Positions 21,309-31,559 of a DNA stretch of 64,000 nucleotides are shown one piece after another (within the stretch, counting starts at the first letter, position 1; each line of letters opens with the position of its first letter). The DNA comes from Leguminivora glycinivorella (taxonomy: Eukaryota; Arthropoda; Insecta; Lepidoptera; Tortricidae). The stretch is from the NCBI RefSeq assembly GCF_023078275.1, contig NC_062978.1, positions 24,449,967 to 24,513,966 of the forward strand, read 5' to 3'. The notes beneath the pieces were generated by a model, which ran no database searches, was not told the DNA's origin, and was given only the letters and a program-made list of their open reading frames with translations. The position numbers were made by a program, and so were the translations under genes.

Positions 21309-21485
21309 TTTGCCCGCGGCTTCGCTCGCGTTAGAAAGAGACAAAAAGTAGCCTATTTCACTCTCCATCCGTTCAACTATCTCCACTTAAAAAATCACGA
21401 CCATTCGTCGCTCCGTTTCGCTGTGAAGGACGGACAAACAAACAAACACACACACTTTCCCATTTATAATATTAGTATGGATAAT
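21300..21485 (+). repeat. Rep-C copy
   Basis: Starts TAGCTTTTGCCCGCGGCTTC and ends ATAATATTAGTATGGATA. Confidence 0.85.
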
Positions 21486-21529
21486 ATAATTATGTAATGT
21501 ATAGTACGAGTATAGTATGGATATAATAT

Positions 21530-21645
21530 CGTTGTCTGAGTACCCACAACACAAGCATTCTTTAGCTTGCTGTGGGACTCAGTCACTCAGTCAATCTGTG
21601 TAAGAATTAATGTAATATTTATTTATTTATTTATCTATAGTGTCT
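21530..21645 (+). mobile_element. SINE-B 3' part
   Basis: GAGTACCCACAACACAAGC and CAATCTGTGTAAGAAT followed by (TTTA)n match the 3' half of SINE-B at 61040. Confidence 0.7.
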
Positions 21646-21848
21646 ACAAAGGATTTTTTCTTTGTACAGTAATTCAGAATGTCCCTACAAAGTGGTCCGT
21701 TCCGATTGTTCTTGAGTGTATTTAGTCTGGTCTGAGTAATATTCGTAAGGAATTCACAAGTAATCAGGCGCGAATGAGATACGCAGACGAGACGGTGCTA
21801 TTCATAAAGCTTACATACTTTTTCAGTACATTAACTATGGGTCCCATT

Positions 21849-22575
21849 TAGGGTTGCAAATAGAAAAATAAAACATTTTTTTTTCAGAATTATGAAAAAA
21901 AAAACATGAAAAAAAAACCGAGCACCATTGTTTTTTGACAATATTGGTTTTTAACCCCCGACGCAAAAACGACGGGGTGTTATAAGTTTGACGTGTCTGT
22001 CTGTCTGTCTGTCTGTCGGTCTGTCTGTCTGTCTGTTTGTCTGTGTGTGTGTCTGTCTGTGGCATCGTAGCTCCCGAACGGATGAACCGATTTCGATTTA
22101 GTTTTTTTTATTTGAAAGCTGGGTTAGTCGGGGGTGTTCTTAGCCATGTTTCATGAAAATCGGTCCACTAGGTCGCGGTCGGGGGTTTTTTCAAAATTTT
22201 AATTTTGTGGTCAGGTTATTCGTGAGTTGTAACGTGTTTCAATAACAATAACGTACATTTTAATTCGATTTACATTCAGTATACAAACGTTTATTGGGGA
22301 ATCCCCGATGCGGCGTGCAGCGTGGAGAGGCGGTGGTGTTGCCAACAGTAAACAGTGATAACTACCAACTACAGATTTCTTAAATGTTACTTTTATAAGA
22401 CCAGAAATTAAAGTTATTTGATTAAATTCGTTTAGTAGTTAACATTAAGTCTAAAAAACCGTATAAAAGTATTAACTGCTTTGCAAATTTTGAGATTTCG
22501 TACTTTAGAAAAAAAACTGGTTTTATTTCACGGTTTTTTATTAAGCCAGAAAAAACCGTTTTTTTTGCAACCCTA
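21849..22575. mobile_element. hAT-like non-autonomous element interrupted by Rep-A
   Basis: Ends TAGGGTTGCAAA and TTTTTTGCAACCCTA are inverted. The 8 bases outside each end (GTCCCATT at 21841, GTCATATT at 22576) agree at 6 of 8 positions, as expected of an old hAT-type 8-bp duplication. Rep-A occupies 21950-22232. No transposase. Confidence 0.6.
21950..22232 (+). repeat. Rep-A copy nested in the hAT-like element
   Basis: From TTAACCCCCGACGCAAAAAC through a (CTGT)n tract to AATTTTAATTTTGTGGTCAG. Confidence 0.85.
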
Positions 22576-22644
22576 GTCATATTACATAGTACATACATAC
22601 GATTTATTTGAATAAATAGACATCACGTGTACGGTTGAAGAGTA

Positions 22645-22760
22645 AGGAGTTAAGGACTTTTGTCCTTTATATCACACCAATACGTCGGAATGGGACAAAC
22701 GATTTTTATCGGCTTGATAACTTTAGTGAATGTTTATGAATAAGGATTAAGGGGGTTACT
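22645..22760. mobile_element. Right half of the 57769 MITE family
   Basis: TATCGGCTTGATAACTTTAG and GTTTATGAATAAGG match the right arm of 57769-57909. The left arm is missing. Confidence 0.65.
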
Positions 22761-22894
22761 CTGTACACACAAGAAATTAGAACAATAAGGTAGTAATCTT
22801 TTAAGCGAACCGTCAAGAAAATTCAAAGCTTCTAGTTACTTACTGCTATAAAATCCTCAATTGTAACTTTTCCTCACACTCATGGAATAGTTAT

Positions 22895-23345
22895 TTGTTA
22901 TACAACGGTGCAAAATTGTATTTTAACGCCGAGTGTGGACTATGGTATTTAAAAACGAGCAAGTGAAAGGATTCTATAGTTGAACCACGAGCGAAGCAAG
23001 TGGTTCGAGAATAGAATCCTGAACTTGTCGAGTTTTTCAACACAAAAGAAGTAAAATACATTTGCACCCGTGTGTACCTAACACAAAATTTTTCCCTTCA
23101 CTATAGCGAGGAAAGTATGCATGTACATGATGTACAACCTAAAAAACGCGTTTCTCACTGCTTCCAGTAGTTCCACCGGTGGTAAATCATCTTCATCACT
23201 AGATTTACTCACTTTTATCTTTTAAAGCAAAAAAATTGACTATATTCAAGGTCAAATTACTTTATCCACTAGTGGATAAAATGCGTATTACCCGCTTTCA
23301 TTCAAGGATAAAACACGTGTTTCCGAGCTAGTCAGGGGAAAAATA
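22895..23345 (+). repeat. Rep-D copy 1
   Basis: TAGTTATTTGTTATACAACG, GCAAGTGAAAGGATTCTATA, CACTGCTTCCAGTAGTTCCA and TCCACTAGTGGATAAAATG match the copy at 30117-30552 in the same orientation. Confidence 0.85.
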
Positions 23346-24012
23346 GACTACCCACTACCGCATCGTCGCGTATTCTGTACCGTCGTAAACCGCAACCATA
23401 CAATTCAAGCCGATACTACTAAAATCTAGGGCTCAAAATACGCTAGAGAGCTAAACTTAGTACAGCAAGAACAAAACGCTTTGTGAAGGCAGTTTACTCA
23501 CTGGCAGTATATTTTCAATTCAAGCGAGGTGGCGATAAGTGTATTGGACGGGTAAAGGTTAGCGCACACTTAAGAGTGAAGAAACTGATTCTGCCGCTTA
23601 ACTTCGATCATATTATAAAAATGATGCGCAGCGTATTCAAGTGACGTGGTGTTTGGCACGACCGAAATCGCGCGTCAGTTTTCTTAGTAGCCAATGTTGA
23701 CTCGACTGCGCAAAAAAAAGAGTGTATTGTTTTAGCAAACTTAGTACCACTGTAGAGTGTAGAGTGCTTAAGATGTTACTCATTGTTATGAATTAGTTAT
23801 GGTTTACTGTCACAGAGAACCTCCTATAGAGTAGCAGTCTTGTATATTTTGTTCGCGATACGAGTCACCAGTGCCAGGGGTGCGAGGAGCGGGCGGGGAA
23901 TGTGTTAAGCGCGCTGTGATTGGCCGTTTCAAGGACGGCGGGCAGTCGCGCCAGATGAAAGGGACTGTCCCTTTACTGACGCGTAAGTGGCCAATGTAAG
24001 TTGACCTATGTA
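23346..24012. other. No gene; GC box and CCAAT-type motif
   Basis: GAGCGGGCGGGGAATG (about 23887) and TGATTGGCC (about 23916) resemble a GC box and an inverted CCAAT box. No exon or TATA box was recognised nearby. Confidence 0.25.
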
Positions 24013-25094
24013 GTTGGGGAGTTTATTGAAAAACCTTAAATTTTTTGACCAAAGCATGAAACTTGGCACAGTTGTTCCTTATATCAAAATAAGCCGATTA
24101 AGATCGGGAGCCTTCGGGAGCCTTCCCCCTGGGGCCCGGGAGGGGGGTCAAAGTACCGCTTCACCCGGGTTGGTTTGAAAAATTCTAACTTACCCCGTTT
24201 AGTTAATAGGTCATGTTTGGTATCGTCTTCGAGTAAATCAATAACGTAGAATTCGTTTTCAGTGCTAAAATTATCATTTAATGGTAAATAAAATAAAAAA
24301 AATTAAAAAAATTGAAATTTTCATCCATGATTTACAAATTCAAGTCATCATAAATGACAAATTGTTTGCTTTTTCTATAAATAAAAAATATGACATGATA
24401 GCCTATTTAATATAGATTATAAAAAAACATAACTTTTATCCACCTTTACTAACGTTAACACACGTTCCACAAAAAAATTACTTTAAGACGCGCGGCGTCG
24501 GTACGCCGCGAGCGTAATTTTAAAATGCCTTTATTTTAGAAACTCTATTAGACCCCGTTTAGCTATTAGGTCATGTTTGATATCGTTTTCGAGTAAATCA
24601 ATAACATAGAATTCATTTTTGGTACTAAAATTATAATTTAATGGCTAGTAAAATTTAAAAAAATTAAAAAATTTGAAATTTTCATCCATGATTTACAAAT
24701 TCAAGTCATCATAAATGACAAACTGTTTGCTTTTTCTATAAATAAAAAATATGATATGAAAGCCTATTTAATATAGATTATAAAAAATATAACTTTTATC
24801 CACCTTCACAAACGTTAAGTTCCACAAAAAAATTACTTTAAGACGCGCGGCGTCGGGACGCCGCGAGCGTAATTTTAAAATACCTCTATTTTAAAAACTC
24901 TATTAGACCCGGTTTAGCTATTAGGTCATGTTTGATATAGTTTTCGAGTAAATTAATAACAAAGAATTTATTTTTGGTACTACAATTATAATTTAATGGT
25001 AAATAAATTAAAAAAAAAATCATCTATAATTTGCAAATTCAATTCAACAAAAATGTCAACCGTTTGCTTTTTCTTTAAATAAAAAATATGATGT

Positions 25095-25590
25095 AAAAGC
25101 CTATGCGTATGTCACCAAACACCCAGACAAGTTTGGTGGAAACTTCCTTCACGAACTGCTTGGTGTCTGATGACCATGGTCCAAATGTTTCAAATGCAAT
25201 TGCCGCAAATATGTAGTTGTTTTTTAAAAATGCATATTTGCGCGTTTAAACTGGGCGTTTTGCAGCAGCAGTCCCTGGTTTATGGGCTGAGCGTTAGACG
25301 TTGGACGGAGCCAAGGTATCCACACAGGTCACGCCCCACGCCAAGGGTCGTCCCAGAAATCAAGGCAAAAGCGAGCAACCATCAGGCCGCTTTCCGTCTG
25401 CTGCTGACAAGCCGACAGGTTCGAGAGTTGTCGGTATGTTCGCTGTGCCGAGAGCCTTGCGGATTAAATCGTTAAGTGCAGTGTGTCACAAAATTCGGCC
25501 AGCAATAGACTAGCAGTGGAGTCCGTGGTGTCCTAATGCGTCGGCAGCAAGGGTGTGGTTGGCATGTCTTTAGCCCCAGTCTTAGACAAA
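25095..25590 (-). pseudogene. RT-associated C-terminal region, second copy (decayed)
   Basis: On the minus strand the order is: a His/Cys segment ending ADALGHHGLHC, then HTALNDLIRKALGTANIP, LEPVGLSAADGKRPDG, GRPLAWGVTCVDTLAPSN, KYAFL, FAAIAFETFGPWSS and FVKEVSTKLV. This matches the family at 2684-3085 and extends it toward the N-terminus. The DGKRPDG...(W)GVT arrangement recalls the PD-(D/E)XK layout of restriction-like endonucleases, but that is inference. Several in-frame stops make it a pseudogene. It abuts the inner end of the FB-B left arm. Confidence 0.6.
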
Positions 25591-25591
25591 T

Positions 25592-25760
25592 GGCAGTATA
25601 TGATGAATCAAGGCAGCCTCGGAAGGAGGTATGTTCTCCATGTGTCGATCTTTTCTAGTAAAGAGGTTCTTCCGGCACTCATTCACTGTTGCGTAAGGAC
25701 CCTTGATCTGAAACAATATGTGCATTGTCATTTTATTTAAACAGAATCTGCAACTATCAA
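25592..25760 (-). pseudogene. Exon of the Cys-rich family, inverted partner copy
   Basis: After a TTGTTTCAG-type 3' splice site (AG at 25709-25708) the frame reads IKGPYATVNECRKNLFTRKD, then HMENIPPSEAAL, and breaks near 25590 where the RT-associated fragment starts. It retains the VNECRKNLF segment that the right-hand copy (26186) has partly lost. It forms one arm of an inverted pair with 25985-26277. Confidence 0.5.
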
Positions 25761-25891
25761 ATTACAACATTTTGGTGGATCACCTTCACTATTACACACT
25801 TAGCTATCATACAAAATAATTACAAACTTTAGTAGAATCTGATTAGCCTATCTGTGATATTGCTCCATCTCGTAATAGTTTGAAGCCTTGG

Positions 25892-25992
25892 GTGGCCATG
25901 TTTCTCCCTTGTTGATCGTTTCAAGCTGCGTTTATCGTACCTATCCCATACTATGTCTAATTTAGAAACGTTTTCTTTTAGCTTTGAAGCTT
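25892..25992. other. Centre of the inverted exon pair
   Basis: About 100 bp of unpaired sequence between arms 25592-25898 and 25985-26277. Pairing fades through TTTGAAGCCTTGGGTGGCC / GGCCACTCAAGGTGTCAAA. Confidence 0.55.
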
Positions 25993-26185
25993 AGCCAGGC
26001 CACTCAAGGTGTCAAACTATTACAAGATGGAGCAATATCAGAGGCAAATCAGATTCTACTAAAGTTTGTAATAATTTTCTATGATACGTAACGTAAGTGG
26101 GTAATACTGAAGGTTACGGGATCCACCAAAAAGTTGTAATTTGATAGTTGTAGACTCTAAAATGATAATGCACATATTGTTTCAG

Positions 26186-26709
26186 ACCAAGTCGTTGCGT
26201 ACCTTTAGGTATCAGAAAGATCGACAATTGGAGAACATACCTCCTTCAGAGGCTGCCTTGGATCAGCATATACTGCGCACAGTGTACCAGGGGCCCATTT
26301 CTCGAAGCTACAAGTTACAATTTTCAACTGGTTGTCAATGTCTAATATGACAAGTTGGAAAGAGACTTCCGCTTGTAACTTGTAACTTTCAGTTTTGAGA
26401 AATGGGACTCAGGGCGTTCTTGTTTGGAGTCAGGCGTTGGTGCCACACCAAAATTTGCCAAGTCCGTCTTCTTGGGGATGGAAGGAAGAAGGAGACGAAT
26501 GGGTACCACACTGGTCAGACAACACTGAAGTGGCCAGTATATGCTTAGAAGTTACAAGATGTAAATGTAAATCAGGTTGCAAAAACCGATGCAACTGCAT
26601 AAAGAGGGTAGAGCCTTCTTTATGCAGTTCCATATGTAGCTATGTTTCTGTGAAGGGAATGTATAGTATGAGTATGAGTATGAGTAATCTGTCAATTAGG
26701 ACACCATAG
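26186..26709 (+). pseudogene. Uncharacterised Cys-rich protein family fragment, split by a MITE
   Basis: A TTGTTTCAG splice-acceptor-like site precedes 35 codons ending ENIPPSEAALDQHILRTVYQ (26290). After a MITE at 26291-26409 the same phase resumes at 26413 with GVLVWSQALVPHQNLPSPSS, GWKEEGDEWVPHWSD and the Cys-rich tail CKCKSGCKNRCNCIKR. I recognise the LPPS-A-L-H...YQ, P-x-P-x-xWGW, and C-x-C-x3-GC-x3-C-x-C order from unnamed proteins scattered in arthropod and cnidarian genomes, probably mobile-element passengers. The function is unknown. The cysteine spacing is reminiscent of zinc-binding CXC domains. The end at 26709 is probably read-through. Confidence 0.5.
26291..26409. mobile_element. 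119-bp MITE inserted in the Cys-rich reading frame
   Basis: Ends GGGCCCATTTCTCGAA and TTTTGAGAAATGGGACT, with inner AAGTTACAA / TTGTAACTT arms. CAG is duplicated at 26288-26290 and 26410-26412. Taking out the element plus one CAG leaves the codon phase unchanged. Confidence 0.85.
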
Positions 26710-26714
26710 ACTAA

Positions 26715-27285
26715 ACTATGTGCTAACTTTTCAGTGTTGGATACTCTATGGCAGTTCCGACTCAATTATAATAAGCTCATTATAATTGACTTTAGTTAAC
26801 TATAATAATTTCAAAAATAGAACTTCATACAATTTCTATACTAATTTGCGATACCTGGCAAATTTTCCTGCATCTGAAACACATTTTTTTTATCTGTCGC
26901 GTTATCGGCCAATCAGAGACGGTTATTACAAACAATTGGTTGCTAGGTAATTCGATGTTGATACAACGGTGAACTACTCTATTGACATTAATTTTAACTT
27001 GCATGAATGGTGATATTTCCGTCCATTGATGATGAAGACGATGACTCGTAGAAAAAGAATGGTATACAATAGTGATATATTTAAGCTTTTCACTCTCGTA
27101 CCGTACTACATATGGTACTCGACTGAAAAGTTTTGTATTATATCACGATTGTATAAATACTATTATATAAATTTCTTTCAGGATTCACTACAATGTACAG
27201 TCGGTCTTTAGATCGTGTGGTCCGACCCGAGTGTTGCTGTTGTCGACACCAGTCAATAATAATGAATCTTTTTCTATTTATGCAT
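26715..27285. other. No gene; imperfect hairpin at 27062-27165
   Basis: ACAATAGTGATATATTTAAG pairs with a CAAAACTTTTC...ATATCACGATTGT segment around TACTACATATGGTA. Otherwise nothing was recognised. Confidence 0.4.
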
Positions 27286-27287
27286 TA

Positions 27288-27376
27288 ACACACCTCTGAC
27301 ACTGGCGATCAAATATATGAAAGAGGCGCGTTCCCCGCACACAGTCTAAGCTCGCGTAGGTGAACGCGTACTATCC
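27288..27376. mobile_element. End fragment of the 52118 palindromic family
   Basis: ACACCTCTGACACTGGCGAT, ATGAAAGAGGCGCGTTCC and GGTGAACGCGTACTAT match the first ~90 bp of 52118. It abuts the inner end of the FB-B right arm. Confidence 0.8.
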
Positions 27377-28137
27377 TTTGTGAATAGGCTTTAATATCAT
27401 ATTTTTATATTTATAGAAAAAGGAAACCGTTTGACATTTATCGTGACTTGAATTTGCAACTCACAGAATTTTTTTTTTTTTTTTTAATTTCATTTAACAT
27501 TAAATGGTCATTTTAGTACCAAAACTAAATTCTACGTTATTAATTTACTCGAAAACGATACTAAACATGACCTAATAGCTAAACGGGTTCTAATAGAGTT
27601 TTTTAAAATAAAGGTATTTTAAAATTACGCTCGCGGCGTCCCGACGCCGCGCGGTTTAAAGTTTTTTTTATGAAACTTAACGTTAGTAAAGGTGGGTAAA
27701 AGTTATATTATTCATAATCTATATTAAATAGGCTTTCATATCATATTTTTTATTTGTAGAAAAAGCAAACAGTTTGACATTTATGATGACTTGAATTTGT
27801 AAATCATAGATGAAAATTTCAAACTTTTAATTTTTTTTTTATTTTATTTACCATTAAATTATAATTTTAGTACCAAAAATGAATTCTACGTTATTGATTT
27901 ACTCGAAAACGATACCAAACATGACCTATGAACTAAACGGGCTATGTTAGAATTTTTCAAAGCAAGCCGGGTGAAGCGATACTTTGACCCCCCCTCCCGA
28001 GCCCCAGGGGGGAGGCTCCCGAAGGCTCCCGATCTTAATCGGCTTATTTTGATATAAGGAACAACTGTGCCAAGTTTCATGCTTTGGTCAAGAAAAAAAA
28101 GGTTTGGCCTCTTTTTGTCGATAAACGTCCCCACTAA

Positions 28138-28650
28138 TGCCGGCTCTGAATAAATTATAAATATGACTTTTATGGAGAATGTAATGACGTCTGTTTTTAA
28201 ATTTGAGCTTCTTGTTACCTTTCCACACCATTTCACACTACAGGTGGACATCTTTAAGACATCAAAATACCCTTTTTCAATTTTTTTACTGCGAAAAACA
28301 CGCGCTGCTTTCGGGTCTGTTACTTGGTCGCTACTGATCGGGCACGGCGAGCGCCCGCGCTTATATCAGTGCAAATACTAGGAAGGCTGGCGACCGCGAG
28401 TCGTCTTGTAATGGATGTCTATAGGGGTTGGTCTGTGTTTACTGTTTTCAAGATAATTGTAAACGGAACGAATGATATTAAAATGAGCGTATTAAAATGT
28501 AATCTTCATTCGAAATGAATCTGTAATGTAACAGATCCATCGAAGGAGAATAATTTCAGAACCCATAGTTATTTCATATACCCATCAGTCTCCACCAAAT
28601 TGAATTGTCATTCGATATAAGAAATGCATTAAATACCTATGTTAATATAC
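28138..28650. other. No gene recognised
   Basis: Partly G+C-rich (GGCACGGCGAGCGCCCGCGC near 28341), with short open frames lacking known motifs. Confidence 0.3.
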
Positions 28651-28820
28651 ATACATACATACATACAATCACGCCTGTATCCCATATAGGGGTAGGCAGA
28701 ACACATGAAACTACTAAAGTTTCAGTGCCACTCTTGGCAAATAAGGGGTTGAAAGAAAACGAAACTGTGACATTGCAGTGACAGGTTGCCAGCCTCTCGC
28801 CTACGCCACAATTTAACCCA
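28651..28820 (-). mobile_element. SINE-C, full length, with 12-bp target duplication
   Basis: The minus strand runs from GGCGTAGGCGAGAGGCTGGC through CAAGAGTGGCACTGAAACTT to a (TATG)n tail. ATGTTAATATAC is repeated at 28639-28650 and 28821-28832. The duplication and simple tail mark retroposition. Confidence 0.9.
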
Positions 28821-28832
28821 ATGTTAATATAC

Positions 28833-29324
28833 CATGCAATATCTTTGTTAGCTGAATTCCCAAAACTATCATCTAAATCTAACTAGTTTAAATTATAATA
28901 TTTGTATTAACGTACATTAGTGAATGATAAAATTATTTGAATTATTAAATTATTTGAATGTGTCTAAATTAAATAGTATTATTTTGAATTGTTAATTAAT
29001 TATATTGACCAGATAAATTGTAGCATGTTATTATTTAAGTCTGCAAAAAATAAAAGGCTTTTTTTTATATAAGAAAATTATCGTGTTTAAAATAATCAAA
29101 TTTCAATTTTACCTAATGAGATTACTTTACCTAAGTTATAAACATTGTCCTTGTATTATTTTTGCAAAAAAAATCGGTGAATGATAGACGAAAAGAAATA
29201 TATAATGTATCGCATTTACAATAATAATTCAACTAAAAAACTAATACTAACTATTTTGGCTCAGTCAGTGATCCAAAGTGAATCTTATCTTGGTCTCGGA
29301 AATGAGAGATCACCTCGATCAGAT
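28833..29324. other. No feature recognised
   Basis: Very AT-rich, no motif. Confidence 0.3.
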
Positions 29325-29381
29325 CGTCCTTCAATAAATTATCATTGTGACAGATGTCCACAATGATAATTTATTGAAGGA
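29325..29381. repeat. Perfect 24-bp hairpin
   Basis: GTCCTTCAATAAATTATCAT begins a 24-bp arm that is repeated inverted after a 9-base loop. There are no mismatches. Confidence 0.95.
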
Positions 29382-29529
29382 CATTAAAATATCAGGCTGG
29401 CATAGCACAAACCATAATGTGCAATAAACTAGTGTGCGCCAACCTTAAGGCCGTGTTGACGTGTCAGCCACTTAGCTAGATTGCGGCTCAATGTTTAATA
29501 TGATACCTAAATATAATAGGCTAGAGACT

Positions 29530-29715
29530 TTTTCATAGTCTGTCGGGCATGTTAGCCGTGATATGGGGATAAAATGTCTATATGAGGCTACAAAAAAGTA
29601 CAAAAGGCCTAAAACACTTCCTTCGGTCGTTTTAATTATTTTAGCGTCATTCTTTTCGCTGACAGTATGTAATGTATTTTCAGTGACAGTACGGAGCAGG
29701 AACACTAGACAGGTT
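29530..29715 (-). pseudogene. LTR retrotransposon (gypsy-like) RT remnant
   Basis: The minus-strand frame shows KIIKTTEGSVLGLLYFFVAS then YRHFIP, corresponding to the LRSFLGL-x-x-YYRxFIP region just after the RT palm in gypsy-type pol. Only about 50 codons are recognisable and surrounding motifs (YxDD, RNase H) are absent. Confidence 0.4.
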
Positions 29716-29764
29716 AGCACATCGGGCTAACCTGTCACTCTCACACTGAGATACTTGCCAGAAC

Positions 29765-30025
29765 GATAGATCCAATGGGAAAGTGTGTATGTTTGTTTGT
29801 TTGTCCGTCTTTCACGGCACAACGGAGCGACGAACTGACGTAATTTTTAAGGGGAGATAGTTAAAGGGATGGAGAGTGGCATAGGCTACTTCTTCTACCC
29901 CCCCCCCCCCATTCCCTTAAAATAGGGGGTGGAAATTTGTCTTCTTCAATTTTCCTTCTTCCCTTCCTTCCCTCCGCAATTTTCCAATTTAACGCGAGCA
30001 AAGCCGCGGTAAAAAGCTAGTAATA
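29765..30025 (-). repeat. Rep-C copy with poly(C) expansion
   Basis: Begins CAATGGGAAAGTGTGTATG and ends AACGCGAGCAAAGCCGCGG. It includes a C-run of about 13 near 29899. Confidence 0.8.
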
Positions 30026-30116
30026 AAATTGCAAGAATCATGCTTGCAGCAGAGAGATATTTTTGAGCACCTTCCTCCTCATTTTGAAATTCAATCAGAA
30101 ATCAGTTCAGTTCAGT

Positions 30117-30552
30117 TTTTAAATAGTTATTTGTTATACAAGGGGGCAAAGTTGTATTTTAACGCCGAGTGTGGAATTGAAAAACGAGCAAGTGAAAGGA
30201 TTCTATAGTTGAACCACGAGCGAAGCGAGTGGTTCGAGAATAGAATCCTGAACTTGCGAGTTTTTTAATACACGAGAAGTAAAATACATTTGCACCCGAG
30301 TGTAACACAAAACTTTTCCCCTCACTATAGCGAGGAAACTACAATGCAAAAAATGCGTTTCTCACTGCTTCCAGTAGTTCCACAGCTGGCAAACCATCTT
30401 TATTACTAGATTCACCTACTTTTATCAATTTTAAAGCAGTTAATTTGACTTTATTCAAGGTCAAATTACTTTACCCACTAGTGGATAAAATGAGTTTTTA
30501 CCCGCTGGTATTAAAGGACAAAACACGCCTTTCCGAGCTAGTGAGGGGAAAA
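30117..30552 (+). repeat. Rep-D copy 2
   Basis: AATAGTTATTTGTTATACAA through CCGAGCTAGTGAGGGGAAAA. Same orientation as 22895-23345, 7.2 kb away. Confidence 0.85.
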
Positions 30553-30825
30553 TTAAATGGCTTCAGTCCATTGGGACTATTTCGCCAGTGTCAAGGTGAT
30601 ATGAGCTAATATTAGTAATTTTTGTACAGTAAGTACGACATTGCTGTATAGCTGTAAGATTGTGTTAATACTTGTACAGGATAGTCTAATTTCTAGTATT
30701 AAGTTTAATGTTTTTGTACGCCAACTGGTAAAATATAGTGAAACTGTACCATATATAATAACTGACCACCACTGTAACCTATATTTACAAATAAAGCACT
30801 TACTTACTTACTTACTTACATTGTA
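30553..30825 (+). repeat. LINE 3' end with (ACTT)n tail
   Basis: A 3'UTR-like stretch ends ACAAATAAAGC then (ACTT)5. AATAAA plus a short tandem tail is the CR1-group terminus. No coding part remains. Confidence 0.65.
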
Positions 30826-31344
30826 CGGTGACTTAGCACTTGTAAATTGATAGCTAGATTTTACAAGAGCACGTGGACTACCGGCCGTTTACGACAAAAA
30901 AGAGGCTAAACGCGTTTCGAGAACAATTCTTCATCAGCTTCTCACTACACCATTAGTTTACTGCATAATAAGCTATCGATATTACACTTTAAACAACATT
31001 AATGAGTAAAAGAAAAATAAATTATTCACGACACGAAACCGCTAAGATGGCGTCCCAACCGGAAGTCTTAATAACTTTAGTAATAAGATACATTGAAATG
31101 ACAGGTGTCAAAACTTATAAAACTAACTTCATGGCGGAGTGAGGGTACAGGGTAGAAGAGAACTGTCATTTTACATATGGCTTCGTTTATTGCCTTAAAT
31201 ATAACTTTATGTCTCGGGCTTTATTAAGTTGTCATAGTCGTGGCGACTAGTGATGTGAAACGGTAGCGGAAAAAACCGACCAGTTATATTTGCCCACAGT
31301 CGAGATTTGCCCCGCTGTACCTTACGATCAAATATAATAATAAT
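30826..31344. other. No gene; 45-bp MITE end at 31282
   Basis: GCCCACAGTCGAGATTTGCC then CCGCTGTACCTTA (31282-31325) is an end fragment of the MITE complete at 41536. Nothing else was recognised. Confidence 0.5.
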
Positions 31345-31400
31345 TAACGGAATACGAGTTGTCGCAGTGACATCATGACTCGTCGCCGCTCGTAAAAATA
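31345..31400 (+). repeat. Direct repeat, copy 1
   Basis: CGAGTTGTCGCAGTGACATC, ATGACTCGTCGCCGCTCG and TAAAAATAAA recur at 31861-31914. Confidence 0.85.
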
Positions 31401-31559
31401 AAGAGTAGAACTCGATATTTTACAGAATAAACAACGAGATTACAATAAAAATCCAAAATAGTTGTAAAATAAGGAGAAGGAGTTGCACACGACCAAGCAT
31501 GGTTTGACCTTCTTCACTCTAGGCGAGAATGAAGACACCAGCGCGCTAACCAACCTCTG

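Larger units (their letters stand above)
24013..28137. mobile_element. Foldback element FB-B with tandem ~357-bp units and a 2.3-kb centre
   Basis: Outer ends TAGTTGGGGAGTTTATTGA and TCGATAAACGTCCCCACTA are inverted. The first ~170 bp of each arm include CATGAAACTTGGCACAGTTG and GATCGGGAGCCTTCGGGAG. The left arm (to ~25108) holds about 2.6 tandem units, with CCCGTTTAGCTATTAGGTCA-type anchors at about 24190, 24547 and 24902. The right arm (27385-28137) holds about 2 inverted units, with anchors near 27566 and 27920. Both arms stop inward at the same unit phase (AGCCTAT). The centre carries mobile-element coding remnants annotated separately. Confidence 0.8.

Noticed and set aside
22021..22065. 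Thr/Asp/Gln-rich frames such as QTDRQTDRQTD
   Set aside because: These are translations of the (CTGT)n/(ACAG)n tract inside Rep-A, repeated at several loci.
24120..24140. C/G-rich CCCCCTGGGGCCCGGG stretch considered as a CpG-type promoter
   Set aside because: It belongs to the FB-B outer arm and is repeated inverted near 28000.
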